From Halorhabdus utahensis DSM 12940 (GTDB taxonomy: Archaea; Halobacteriota; Halobacteria; Halobacteriales; Haloarculaceae), in the NCBI RefSeq assembly GCF_000023945.1, contig NC_013158.1:2046001-2110000 (forward strand): DNA of 64,000 nt, written 5' to 3'. The notes below the pieces were generated by a model, which did not search any database, had not been told where the DNA came from, and saw only the letters and a program-made list of their open reading frames with translations. Positions 53,809 through 63,033 of the stretch are shown here, piece by piece. Positions within the stretch are counted from its first letter, which is position 1. Each line of letters opens with the position of its first letter. Made by a program: the position numbers and the translations under genes.

Positions 53809-55557
53809 ATGGACGAAGACCTTCGCGAGCGCGTCGAGGCGGCCGCCGAGGCCGACGCACTGTTCAACGCGCTCAAACACGACAGCGACGCCCAGGTCGG
53901 AGCGATCATGGGGCCGTTGATGGGCGAGAACCCCGAGTTCCGGGAGTACGGCGACGAGATCCCGGGCGTCCTCGCGCCGGTCGTCGAACGCGTCAACGGG
54001 CTTTCGACCGAGGAAAAACGCGAGCGACTCGCCGAACTCGCGCCCGAACGGGTCGAAGAACTCGACGCCGATGAGGACGAAGACGAGCAGGCACTGCCGG
54101 ACCTGCCCAACGTCGAGGACTACGACGAGGTTCGGATGCGCGTCGCGCCGAATCCAAACGGTCCCTGGCACGTCGGCCACGCCCGGATGGCCGCAGTCGT
54201 GGGCTCGTACAAGGACCGCTACGACGGCTACTTCGTCTGCCGGTTCGACGACACCGATCCCGAGACCAAACGCCCGGATCTGGACGCTTACGACGAGATC
54301 CTCGACGCGATCGAGTACCTCGGGTTCACGCCGAATCGCGTGCTCAAGGCCAGCGACCGACTGGAGACCTACTACGCCTACGCGCGGGACCTCATCGATC
54401 TCGGCGGGGCCTACACCTGCTCGTGTCCAGGCGAGACGTTCTCCGAGTTGAAGAACAGCGGCGAGGCCTGCCCGCACCGCGAGAAGGACGCCGCGACCGT
54501 CCACGAGGAGTTCGACGCGATGGTCGACGGCGAGTACGATCCCGGCGAGATGGTGCTTCGGGTGAAGACCGACATCGAGCACAAGAACCCCGCGCTGCGG
54601 GACTGGGTCGCCTTCCGCCTCATCGACACCCCGCATCCACGGCCGGAAGCCGAGGACTATCGCTGTTGGCCCATGCTCGATTTCCAGAGCGGGATCGACG
54701 ACCACCTCACCGGGATCACGCACATCATCCGCGGGATCGACCTCCAGGACTCCGCCAAGCGCCAGGGGTTTGTCTACGACTACTTCGACTGGGAGTACCC
54801 CGAGGTCATCCACTGGGGCCACGTCCAGGTCGAGGAATACGACGTCCCGATGAGCACCTCGACCATCAAGGAACTGATCGAGGCCGGCGACCTTGAGGGC
54901 TGGGACGACCCACGGGCCCCGACGATCGCCAGCCTCCGGCGACGGGGCATTCGCGGCGGGGCCATCGTCGACGCGATGACCGAACTCGGCACCTCGACCA
55001 GCAACGTCGACCTGGCGATGTCGTCGATCTACGCGGCCAACCGCGAACGCATCGACGACGACGCCGACCGGGCCTTCTTCGTCCGGGACGGCGTCGAGAT
55101 GGACCTCTCGGGTGGGCCCGAGCGCGGCCAGCCGCCGATCCACCCCGACTACGAGGAGCGCGGCAAGCGAACCATCCCGGTCGGTGGGGCGGTCCTGGTC
55201 GAGGAAGAGGACCTGCCGCCGGAGGGCGATCGCGTCTGGCTGAAGGGATACGGTTGCGTCCGCCGGACGGGCGAGCGGGCGTTCGAATACACCGACGACG
55301 ACATCGACGTGGTCCGGGAGGGGAATGTCGACGTGATCCACTGGGTGCCGGCGACGACGAGTGTCCCCGCCCGACTGCGGACGATGGAGGGGGATGTCAC
55401 CGGACACGTCGAACCCGGCTTGCTCACCCACGGGGCCGACGAGATGGTCCAGTTCGTCCGGATCGGCTTTGCGCGTCTCGACGCGGTTCCCGAGGCGAGT
55501 GATCCGATGGATGTCGGCGAGGACGACGAACTTCTCGCGTACTTCGCGCATCCGTAA
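53809..55557 (+). CDS. gltX: Glutamyl-tRNA synthetase
   Basis: 582 residues. Charges tRNA-Glu (and in archaea also tRNA-Gln, later amidated). Class I landmarks: PNPNGPWHVGHARMA as the HIGH motif near residue 120, CRFDDTDPETKRP, the tRNA-binding zone, VPMSTSTIKEL in place of KMSKS near residue 345, and the all-beta C-terminal anticodon-binding domain (IPVGGAVLVEEEDL...VWLKGYGCVRRTG), the GlnRS-like archaeal form. In haloarchaea this gene is often next to idsA; here they are separated by nearly 29 kb, supporting insertion of accessory DNA in between. Confidence 0.95.
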   Translation: MDEDLRERVEAAAEADALFNALKHDSDAQVGAIMGPLMGENPEFREYGDEIPGVLAPVVERVNGLSTEEKRERLAELAPERVEELDADEDEDEQALPDLPNVEDYDEVRMRVAPNPNGPWHVGHARMAAVVGSYKDRYDGYFVCRFDDTDPETKRPDLDAYDEILDAIEYLGFTPNRVLKASDRLETYYAYARDLIDLGGAYTCSCPGETFSELKNSGEACPHREKDAATVHEEFDAMVDGEYDPGEMVLRVKTDIEHKNPALRDWVAFRLIDTPHPRPEAEDYRCWPMLDFQSGIDDHLTGITHIIRGIDLQDSAKRQGFVYDYFDWEYPEVIHWGHVQVEEYDVPMSTSTIKELIEAGDLEGWDDPRAPTIASLRRRGIRGGAIVDAMTELGTSTSNVDLAMSSIYAANRERIDDDADRAFFVRDGVEMDLSGGPERGQPPIHPDYEERGKRTIPVGGAVLVEEEDLPPEGDRVWLKGYGCVRRTGERAFEYTDDDIDVVREGNVDVIHWVPATTSVPARLRTMEGDVTGHVEPGLLTHGADEMVQFVRIGFARLDAVPEASDPMDVGEDDELLAYFAHP

Positions 55558-55743
55558 ATCTCGGATTTGCGGGCGAGCCATGCCCAGGAGTTTAGGACCT
55601 AACTACAGATAAGACGAGCTGTCGTGGATCTTCGACGCAGATTTCAGCTATCGATTACTGTCAGTTGCTCGCGTTTGTCGGCCAAGATAGAATTTATGCT
55701 TCAAGCTCACACGGAATTATGTTGCTATCGATGGTAGAAAATG

Positions 55744-56241
55744 CTAGCTATTATAGCTCGAAATATATCGGTTCAGAATGATATCGGTCACGTATAGCGC
55801 AATGAAACCAACGGAAATGAAGAAGAGCACTTCCGGAAGTACCCTATTCTTAGAAAAGCGCTCGAACAGGAAGTGCATACTCACAAGCAGTAATGCGCCC
55901 CATACAAGAAGGAGTAGCATCGAGGCACTCTGTTGGCTAATCTGTCGGTCGCCACCTGACTGATTGTTCCCTCCGTCACGGGGATCTTCCCACTCCTCGG
56001 ATGCATTTTCTCGCTCATCTGCCTCCGTATCATCGGTATTGGTGGATTCATCAGATGCTAGATGACGGAGATGGTTGAACAATGTAGCGCCAACTACTGA
56101 GGCGCCGAGTGCCAACCCAAAGAACAAGTTTGAGCCGTCCTCTGACGCAATGAGAAGGAAAACATAATTAACACCAGGAAGGAACGCCGCAATCTCGATA
56201 TCTTCATTTAGCGCCTGTACCGCGTCACCTAGAACCGACAT
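55744..56241 (-). CDS. Membrane protein, third gene of an accessory operon
   Basis: 165 residues. N-terminal amphipathic stretch with one hydrophobic segment (GVNYVFLLIASEDGSNLFFGLALGASVVGA, about 23-52), an acidic/polar linker (DESTNTDDTEADERENASEE), and two C-terminal helices (ASMLLLLVWGALLLVSMHFLF and VLFFISVGFIALYVTDIIL). No family recognised. Its ATG follows the 313-residue protein's stop with no gap, so the two are co-translated. AT content is higher than in the flanking gltX and msrA genes. Confidence 0.6.
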   Translation of the reverse strand: MSVLGDAVQALNEDIEIAAFLPGVNYVFLLIASEDGSNLFFGLALGASVVGATLFNHLRHLASDESTNTDDTEADERENASEEWEDPRDGGNNQSGGDRQISQQSASMLLLLVWGALLLVSMHFLFERFSKNRVLPEVLFFISVGFIALYVTDIILNRYISSYNS

Positions 56242-57183
56242 CTATAGCGTTTCGTACCAGACACGGAGGTTTGACTGTCCATTTTCGTGTTCTGGTTTGA
56301 TTTTCACCGAATTATGGTGCTGATTAATGTACTCTGCAGCTTTTTCCACGGTTTCCTCCGCTTGCTGTCCCTTCCCACGGATATCGATATAGTTCAATGG
56401 GGCTATATATTCATCAATATCAAGCGACTTGCCTATCATCGCATGGTATGCTTCCTTGTACGACATCCCAGACTTCACGAACACGACAAAAGGCTTGTCA
56501 ACGACAAGTTCTTCAAATGCGTTCGCATAATCCCCATCAGACCAACCGCCGAATTCAACTTGATCCTGATAGAGCCGCTGGAATAAACGGTCGGGATCAA
56601 AGTACCCAGACGAGCACAGACTCGCAGTATTGTATGCTTCTGGCCGGGAATAGCCACGTTTTTCGTGCGCTTTCGCTGCCTCTCGTTTTCGTTTCCTCAC
56701 TTCCCACTGTTCCATCGGGTTGTTGTCCTCGGCGATGCGTAGCGCCATGCCTTGAATGAGCGGCTGACGAAAGCGGGGTGGGACTTTGCCCCTGTAGAAA
56801 CTCACGATCTCGTCGACAAACTCTTTGCCCTCTTTTCCTTTGACAGCTTCAGCGATGCCAGATGCGGGAGCCAGCGGAAACCCCTGTGCCTCTTCCAGTA
56901 CACTATCCATAGAGTCGCTCATCGCAACACGCTTTTCATAATCGATGCTTGCCGGATCAATAACCAACCGGACGACTCCTTTGACTTCTCTGATTTCTGC
57001 CTCGGCATCTCCTTCAACGGGTCCTGCATATGGAGATTCATATTCGTCACTGTGGATGAGTTCGGCCAACGAACCGCGACAAGGAAGCGAATCTGTTTGA
57101 CTCCTGTTGAGTTTTGCAGCCCCGTCTTTGGCGGTGGCAAAAGAGTCTTTGAGTAGCTTCAGAAAGGGATCGTCTTCTTGCAT
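56242..57183 (-). CDS. Unrecognised cytosolic protein, second gene of an accessory operon
   Basis: 313 residues, mixed charge, with no membrane segment. Features: a central helical part rich in Lys/Arg/Glu (QWEVRKRKREAAKAHEKRGY), the phrase RPEAYNTASLCSSGYFDPDRLF, aromatic-rich GGWSDGDYANAFEELVV, and a C-terminal alpha/beta part (VFVKSGMSYKEAYHAMIG). I do not recognise a family. It sits between two small genes in a three-gene operon on the minus strand between gltX and msrA. Confidence 0.6.
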   Translation of the reverse strand: MQEDDPFLKLLKDSFATAKDGAAKLNRSQTDSLPCRGSLAELIHSDEYESPYAGPVEGDAEAEIREVKGVVRLVIDPASIDYEKRVAMSDSMDSVLEEAQGFPLAPASGIAEAVKGKEGKEFVDEIVSFYRGKVPPRFRQPLIQGMALRIAEDNNPMEQWEVRKRKREAAKAHEKRGYSRPEAYNTASLCSSGYFDPDRLFQRLYQDQVEFGGWSDGDYANAFEELVVDKPFVVFVKSGMSYKEAYHAMIGKSLDIDEYIAPLNYIDIRGKGQQAEETVEKAAEYINQHHNSVKIKPEHENGQSNLRVWYETL

Positions 57184-57435
57184 CTACTCGCGAGGGTCTT
57201 CCCAGTCGGACGAGTCTGTAAGGTAGTTCACAATATCCGAAATATCGTCGCGAATTGGTTCAACGGAACCATGCGCCAGGTAACCCACCTCTTCAGCTTT
57301 GATTTTCTCACCCGAGGGAGAAGTTGCAATTTGACCCGTCTCAATGTCAACAATATATCCGTCCTCGATTTCTTTCCCCAGCATCGGCAGAAATTCTTCC
57401 AACCGATCCGGATCAATTGCGAATTCTGTAGTCAT
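57184..57435 (-). CDS. Small acidic protein, first gene of an accessory operon
   Basis: 83 residues from ATG giving MTTEFAIDPDRLEEFL; a longer start adds 16 codons without features. It contains YIVDIETGQIATSPSGEKIKAEE and a helical C-terminus, size and charge compatible with an antitoxin or small partner protein. Its stop is adjacent to the next ATG. Unknown function. Confidence 0.5.
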   Translation of the reverse strand: MTTEFAIDPDRLEEFLPMLGKEIEDGYIVDIETGQIATSPSGEKIKAEEVGYLAHGSVEPIRDDISDIVNYLTDSSDWEDPRE

Positions 57436-57624
57436 GGGTGGTGAGCAGCCTTCGTCAATCAGCGTGTTAGTTACACACACCAATACGTCAAGGGGTCATA
57501 AACATGTTGTTATGGATATCATCTGGTGGTACTCACTATATTGCGGATTATTCGATGGGGCCGATGCTTTACCGTCACCTGGCCGCCCCGCAGCCCCTAC
57601 GTATCGCGGCCGCTGCTACTGTAA

Positions 57625-58152
57625 CTACGATTCAGCTACCAGTTCCTCGAACCGTTCACGGATTTTTTCGACCTTCGGCGCGGCGTGCATCTGACAGTAG
57701 GCGTCAGTCGGGTTCTTCTCGAAGTAGTCCTGGTGTTTCTCCTCGGCGCGGTAGAACGTCTCCAACTCGGTGAGTTCCGTCACGACCTCGTCGTCGTACT
57801 CGGCGTCGAGCGCGTCGATGTAGGCGGCGGCCGTCTCGCGCTGGGCCTCGTCGTGATAGAGGACGATCGAGCGGTACTGCGTGCCTACGTCGGGACCCTG
57901 TCGATTCAACTGGGTCGGGTCGTGCGTGGCGAAGAACACCTCCAGCAACTCGTCGTAAGTGATCACGTCGGGATCGTATTCGACCTGCACCACCTCGGCG
58001 TGGCCGGTGTCGCCCGAACAGACCGCCCGGTAGCTGGGGTCCTCGGCGTGCCCGCCGGCGTACCCGGACGTCACCGAGGCGACGCCGTCGAGTTCCTTCA
58101 TCGCGGCCTCGGTACACCAGAAACACCCGCCGCCGAACGTCGCAGATTCCAT
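57625..58152 (-). CDS. msrA: Peptide methionine (S)-S-oxide reductase (MsrA)
   Basis: Repairs oxidised methionine using thioredoxin. ATG at 58152 gives MESATFGGGCFWCTE with the catalytic Cys of GCFWC; further landmarks are GYAGGHAEDPSYRAVCSGDTGHAE, EVFFATHDPTQLNRQGPDVGTQYRS and the C-terminal DYFEKNPTDAYCQ with a resolving-type Cys. 175 residues is normal. Downstream of thioredoxin reductase on the same strand, a sensible redox pair. Confidence 0.95.
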   Translation of the reverse strand: MESATFGGGCFWCTEAAMKELDGVASVTSGYAGGHAEDPSYRAVCSGDTGHAEVVQVEYDPDVITYDELLEVFFATHDPTQLNRQGPDVGTQYRSIVLYHDEAQRETAAAYIDALDAEYDDEVVTELTELETFYRAEEKHQDYFEKNPTDAYCQMHAAPKVEKIRERFEELVAES

Positions 58153-58255
58153 ACCATCTGGTAGGGTCGCGAGGCGTATCAGGGTGACGAGCGCGGCGAA
58201 AGCCGCGGAGACCGAGCGCGGCGAAAGCCGTGGAAAATATCGACTCGGATCGGCT

Positions 58256-59308
58256 TCAGTCGTCGGTCTCGGCGACGCTTGTTTCGGTGGCTTCGGCCTC
58301 TGCCTGCTCTTCGAGATAGTCGTCGGCGTCCAGGGCGGCCTGACTCCCCATCCCCGCGGCTGTGACGGCCTGCTGGTAGTGGTAGTCGACGACGTCGCCT
58401 GCCCCGAAGATGCCGGGGACGTCCGTTTTCGTCTGACCGCCGCCGTGGCCGCCCACGGTCCGGATGTACCCCGTCTCGTCGAGTTCGACGTCGGTGTCCT
58501 CCAGATAGCCGGTGTTGGGCGTGTGGCCGATTGCGAGGAAGACCGCGCCGACGTCGTGCTCGAAGTGCTCGACTTCCTCTGCCTGTTCGGAGTCGAGTTT
58601 CTCCTTGGGGTGGCCATCGGGATGGCGGATCAACGAGACGCCTTCGATCCCATCTTCGCGGGAGCCGTGGATCTCGGTCGCCTCGGTGTTGCGCATGATC
58701 TCGACGTCGCCCGCGTCGACGTGTTCCATGATTCGGTCGACCCAGTAGTCCTCGGCGCGGAACGCCTCGCGGCGGTGGGCGATGTAGACCGTGTCGGCGA
58801 ACTTCGTCAGGAAGGAAGCCTCCTCCATCGCGGCGTCGCCCCCGCCGATGACGAGCATGTCCTCGTCCCGGAAGAACGCGCCGTCGCAGGTCGCACACGT
58901 TGAGACGCCATAGCCCATGAGGTCGCCCTCGCCGGGGATGCCCAGGGTGCGCGCGCTCGCGCCACTGGCGGCGATGAAGGCGTCACAGGTGTAGACCGCC
59001 CCGTCGGCGAGTTCGACTCGAAACGGCCGAGAGGAATCGTCGATCGACTCGACGAATCCCGTCTCGACGTCGGCCCCGAATCGCTTGGCCTGTTCCTTCA
59101 TGCGGTTGATGAGTTCAGTGCCGTTGATCCCCTCCGGGAAGCCGGGGAAGTTCGCGACGTCCGTTGTCAAGGTGAGCTGGCCGCCGGGTTCGTCGCCCTC
59201 CAGGACGAGCGGGTCGTTGTTCGCCCGCCCGGCGTAGACCGCGGCCGTCAGCCCGGCGGTGCCCGAGCCGGCGATGATGAGTCGACGGTGTTCGATCTCG
59301 TCAGTCAT
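58256..59308 (-). CDS. trxB: Thioredoxin reductase-like FAD/NAD(P) oxidoreductase
   Basis: 350 residues, soluble flavoprotein. N-terminal FAD site RRLIIAGSGTAGLTAAVYAGR, redox-active STCATCDG (C138, C141), the second dinucleotide site MLVIGGGDAAMEEASFL, and the GIFGAGDVVDYHYQQAVTAAGMG closing motif. Reduces thioredoxin, which then serves MsrA encoded just downstream. Length and motif order are those of the bacterial/archaeal TrxB type. The C-terminal acidic tail is usual for halophiles. Confidence 0.93.
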   Translation of the reverse strand: MTDEIEHRRLIIAGSGTAGLTAAVYAGRANNDPLVLEGDEPGGQLTLTTDVANFPGFPEGINGTELINRMKEQAKRFGADVETGFVESIDDSSRPFRVELADGAVYTCDAFIAASGASARTLGIPGEGDLMGYGVSTCATCDGAFFRDEDMLVIGGGDAAMEEASFLTKFADTVYIAHRREAFRAEDYWVDRIMEHVDAGDVEIMRNTEATEIHGSREDGIEGVSLIRHPDGHPKEKLDSEQAEEVEHFEHDVGAVFLAIGHTPNTGYLEDTDVELDETGYIRTVGGHGGGQTKTDVPGIFGAGDVVDYHYQQAVTAAGMGSQAALDADDYLEEQAEAEATETSVAETDD

Positions 59309-59530
59309 GGTCGTTCGTACCGGTGGCGAGCGTTTGTAGCTTGCGCCGCAGGTCAGTGTCGCGCGTTCGAAGTCACGCCTGTCTCGTTGATCACTGACGC
59401 GGCGCTTCGTGCTGGACGGTCACTGCAGTGAGGCATCGAAACGGGCACATCGCCATCTTGGCTCGGCCCGTGTCTGAACAGTATTGATTTATGTCGTAGC
59501 GTTGAACTCGCCTCCAGTGGGTGTCAGTCA

Positions 59531-61249
59531 TTGACGGACGACGATGACGAGACGGGGTCGCCCCCCTCGCCTGAACAGCGTCGCTCGACGCACGAGGAGA
59601 CTCGACATTCGCGGGAGACGACAGTACGGTGGTTCGGCACCGAGTTCGACCCTGTTGTCCTGGTCGGATCGCTTGCAATCATCGTCGTCGGCGTCGTGCT
59701 CACGGTCGGGTTCGGCGACCAGGCGTCGGTGGCCTATCGCGCGACGTTCGCCTTCGTGAACGAATCCTTCGGCTGGTTGTATGTCCTTGCGGTCAACGTG
59801 TTTCTTGTCGCACTCGTCGCGATCGGGTTGAGCGACTACGGGACGATCAGACTCGGTGGTCCCGACGCCGAGCCGGAGTTTTCCACGCTGGGATGGGTGG
59901 CGATGCTGTTCAGCTCCGGGATGGGCGTTGGCCTGCTGTTTTTCGGTGTCGCTGAACCGATCAGTCACTTCGTCTCCGGTGGCGGCTCGTTTTTCGACGT
60001 CCCACCGAACACCCCCGAGGCAGGCCGGGCCGCCACGGCCCTCACGATGTTTCACTGGGGGCTGCACCCCTGGGGAATCTACGGCATCGTCGGGCTTGCA
60101 CTCGGGTATTTCTCCTACAATCGCGGCCTCCCGTTGAGCTTTCGCTCCATCTTCTATCCACTGGTCGGCGAGCGGATTCACGGCTGGGCGGGGCGACTCA
60201 TCGACCTCGCGGCAGTCGTCGCGACCGTCGTCGGGCTCGCGACGGCCACCGGACTGGCGGCGCTCCAGATCACCGCCGGGGTCGACTTTCTCACGACGAC
60301 CTATCTGGGGACGGCACTCGCGACCGATGTGTGGACCGCGGCGACCATCGCGACGGCACTCATCGGCGTGACAGTCGTCTCGACGTGGCTGGGTCTCGAG
60401 AACGGCATCAGGCGTCTCTCGAAGCTGAACGTCGTGCTGATGGTCGCGTTGCTCGTCGTGGTGTTGCTCGTCGGGGACACAGTCCACCTCTTCGACGTGT
60501 TTCTCGAAGGGGTCGGGACCTACCTCGGCAACTTCGTGGAATTGAGTCTCTATACCGAGGCCTTCGCGGGCGAGGCGGCGGGATGGCAACACGCGTATAC
60601 GATATTCTACTGGGGATTCTGGACCGTCTGGTCGCCGTTCGTCGGCCTGTTCATCGCTCGCATTTCCAGGGGGCGGACGATCCGGGAGTTCGTCGGTGGC
60701 GTCTTGGTCGTGCCAGTCCTGTTTTCGCTGGGCTGGATGGCTGTCTTCAACGGTTCGGCGTTGTTCGTCGAGCTCTCAGTCGCCGAGGGGGCGATTAGCG
60801 GCCCCCTGCAGGAACACGGCCCCGCAGTCGCGCTGTTCGAGATGTTTTCCGTCTACCCGCTTGCGTTCCTGACGGCCGCGATCGCAACGTTCAACCTCAT
60901 GACATTCCTGGTCACCTCGGCCGACTCCGGCTCACTGGTGGCGAGCTATCTGACGACGAGCGGGACACGGGAACCGACGACGGGTCAGCGTGTCCTGTGG
61001 CCGCTCGTCATCGGCGCGACCGCGATTGTGCTCCTGTTCGGCAACGGACTGCGTGCACTCAAGACAGCGGTCATCGCGGCTGGACTGCCGTTCAGCCTCG
61101 TGATCCTCCTCATGGTCTACTCGCTGACCGTCGGGTTGCGGCGTGACACACAGCACGACCGGCCTGGCGATGCCGACCGCCCCCAGCGAGGCGAGTCCGA
61201 CGGACAGGACTCGTCGCGGACTGCCGAGGACCGATCAGGGGATGAGTAA
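59531..61249 (+). CDS. BCCT-family transporter
   Basis: 572 residues, about 12 membrane helices from residue 43 to 530. Imports betaine, choline or carnitine with Na+ or H+, giving osmoprotection in high salt. Family signatures: FSSGMGVGLLFFGVAEP near residue 130 and TIFYWGFWTVWSPFVGLFIARISRGR near residue 360. The TTG start at 59531 gives an acidic cytosolic N-terminus; no better start is seen. The tail (DADRPQRGESDGQDSSR) is acidic and disordered. Confidence 0.92.
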   Translation: MTDDDDETGSPPSPEQRRSTHEETRHSRETTVRWFGTEFDPVVLVGSLAIIVVGVVLTVGFGDQASVAYRATFAFVNESFGWLYVLAVNVFLVALVAIGLSDYGTIRLGGPDAEPEFSTLGWVAMLFSSGMGVGLLFFGVAEPISHFVSGGGSFFDVPPNTPEAGRAATALTMFHWGLHPWGIYGIVGLALGYFSYNRGLPLSFRSIFYPLVGERIHGWAGRLIDLAAVVATVVGLATATGLAALQITAGVDFLTTTYLGTALATDVWTAATIATALIGVTVVSTWLGLENGIRRLSKLNVVLMVALLVVVLLVGDTVHLFDVFLEGVGTYLGNFVELSLYTEAFAGEAAGWQHAYTIFYWGFWTVWSPFVGLFIARISRGRTIREFVGGVLVVPVLFSLGWMAVFNGSALFVELSVAEGAISGPLQEHGPAVALFEMFSVYPLAFLTAAIATFNLMTFLVTSADSGSLVASYLTTSGTREPTTGQRVLWPLVIGATAIVLLFGNGLRALKTAVIAAGLPFSLVILLMVYSLTVGLRRDTQHDRPGDADRPQRGESDGQDSSRTAEDRSGDE

Positions 61250-61272
61250 GACCGCCGGCAGTTGGGACGCTC

Positions 61273-62808
61273 TCAGTGGTCGGACTCGTATAGCGGTAAC
61301 GCCACCACAAAGACGGCCCCGGTGGGCTCGTTGTCCTCGGATTCCTGCCGATTGCTTACGGACGGCTCCTGACCCTCTCCATCGTCGGCGATCCGGACGT
61401 CCCCGCCGTAACTCTCGACGAGCGTTTCGACCAGATACAGGCCGATGCCAGTCCCGCCCGAGAGGCCTTTCGTCCCCTTGCCGAAGATTTCGTCCTTCAG
61501 GACATCCGCGATGCCGGGCCCATCGTCTGCCACTCGAACCGCGACGGTTTGGTCTCGGACCGTCACCGAAACAGTGACCGTCGGCGTCGCGGAATCGTTG
61601 TGTTCGACGGCGTTGACGAGCAGGTTCCGGAAGACCGACGAAAGCATGCCGTTCGCCCGGACGGTCACGGACGGCAACTCACCGCGGATCCGAAAGTCGG
61701 CCTCCGGATACGCACCGCGCTGTGTGTTCACCTCGTTCGAGAGGACCTCTCGCAGGTCGATTGGTTCCATGTCCAACTCGTCTCCGGCCCCCAGCGATTC
61801 GATGAATTCGCGAGCAACCTTCGTCAGCTCGATGATGTGGCGACTCGAAGAGAGGATCTGTTCGAGGGCCTCAGCGCCCGCCTCGTCGACGTGGCCCTCA
61901 AGCTCTGTTGCCCACATGTGAAGCACGTTCATGTCGTTGCGGATGTCGTGTCGGACGACGCGATTGAGCGCTTCGAGTTGCTCGGTGCGGCGGGCGAGTT
62001 TCAGCTGGTTGCGCTTCTGTTCGTCGATGTCGAGGTGGATCCCCACTGACCGAAGCGGTGTCCCGTCATCGTCCTCCTCGACCACCGTGCCCATGGTTCG
62101 CACCCACTTCCAGTCACCGGATTTCGTCTCCATCCGGTAATCACACTGATAGAAGTCCGTGTCCGTGTCGATATGTTCCGCGAGCGCCTCGTCGTGGCGC
62201 TGCTTGCCGTCCGGATGGACGAGCTGTTCCCAATCGTCCAACTGATCGCCCATCTCTGCCGGTGAATAGCCCAGCATGTTCGCCAGCAGTTCGTCGCGCA
62301 ATACCTCGTCGGCCTCCATGTCCCAGTCCCAGATTCCGAGTTTTGCCCCTTTAACGGCCAACTTCATTCGCTCTTCCGTGGCACTGAAATCCGCGTCAGT
62401 GTCTCCACCAGTGTTTGAGACGGATCCTGCGCCGCTGGCCGTGTCGATTTCGGTGAACTGGCAGTGCGCGTTCTCGAATCTCCCATTATGGTCACGTTCG
62501 ACGCGGATATCGAGCATCACCGTCACGGGATGGCCATCTGCATGTCGGATGTCCAATTCGATCGGGCTCGATCGCTCCCCAGCAACGAATCGATCGAACG
62601 CCGTCCGGAAGTTGTCCCTGTCGCCCGAGTGGACGTACTCTCCAAACTGCTCACCACAGACGTTCGCTGCCTCGTATCCCAAGACAGTGACCCATGCCTC
62701 GTTGACCGCGCTGATGTGTCCGTTCCGAGTCAGTCGCTGATACGGATACGGGAGAGCTGAGGGGTCGACACTCACCGGCTGTGCCGACTGTTGGGAGGGG
62801 TCACTCAC
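61273..62808 (-). CDS. PAS-domain sensor histidine kinase
   Basis: 511 residues, soluble. Two PAS domains (about 20-120 with NGHISAVNEAW, and 150-270 with GIWDWDMEADEV and the PAC segment WKWVRTMGTVVEEDDDG). Then the dimerisation/phosphoacceptor helix VVRHDIRNDMNVL with its His, and the HATPase domain with NLLVNAVEHND, VADDGPGIADV and GLSGGTGIGLYLVE. No membrane segment, so the signal is probably intracellular (redox, light or ligand). It is divergent from the response-regulator gene at 63034, a plausible partner. Confidence 0.92.
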   Translation of the reverse strand: MSDPSQQSAQPVSVDPSALPYPYQRLTRNGHISAVNEAWVTVLGYEAANVCGEQFGEYVHSGDRDNFRTAFDRFVAGERSSPIELDIRHADGHPVTVMLDIRVERDHNGRFENAHCQFTEIDTASGAGSVSNTGGDTDADFSATEERMKLAVKGAKLGIWDWDMEADEVLRDELLANMLGYSPAEMGDQLDDWEQLVHPDGKQRHDEALAEHIDTDTDFYQCDYRMETKSGDWKWVRTMGTVVEEDDDGTPLRSVGIHLDIDEQKRNQLKLARRTEQLEALNRVVRHDIRNDMNVLHMWATELEGHVDEAGAEALEQILSSSRHIIELTKVAREFIESLGAGDELDMEPIDLREVLSNEVNTQRGAYPEADFRIRGELPSVTVRANGMLSSVFRNLLVNAVEHNDSATPTVTVSVTVRDQTVAVRVADDGPGIADVLKDEIFGKGTKGLSGGTGIGLYLVETLVESYGGDVRIADDGEGQEPSVSNRQESEDNEPTGAVFVVALPLYESDH

Positions 62809-63033
62809 GAATTCTCACCGTCTACTACACTCTGGAGCAGCCTGATACAAGAAGGTGCCCCACAGTGGGCCCGAACAGGTGTTGCTGTGTCTCACGACCG
62901 AGTCTGACCGGGATATTTACAACCTACTACCTTCATGCGAAGGTAAACGGATGACCTCCTCAGCACAGGACTGGGCCGCCCGTGGAAAGCGACAATGGCC
63001 AGCAGGGAGTGCTACAGCAGCGGCTGGTGCACA

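Noticed and set aside
53591..54110. Minus-strand frames overlapping the 5' end of gltX
   Set aside because: They are out-of-frame mirror readings of a clearly assigned gene, with Ser/Arg-rich composition.
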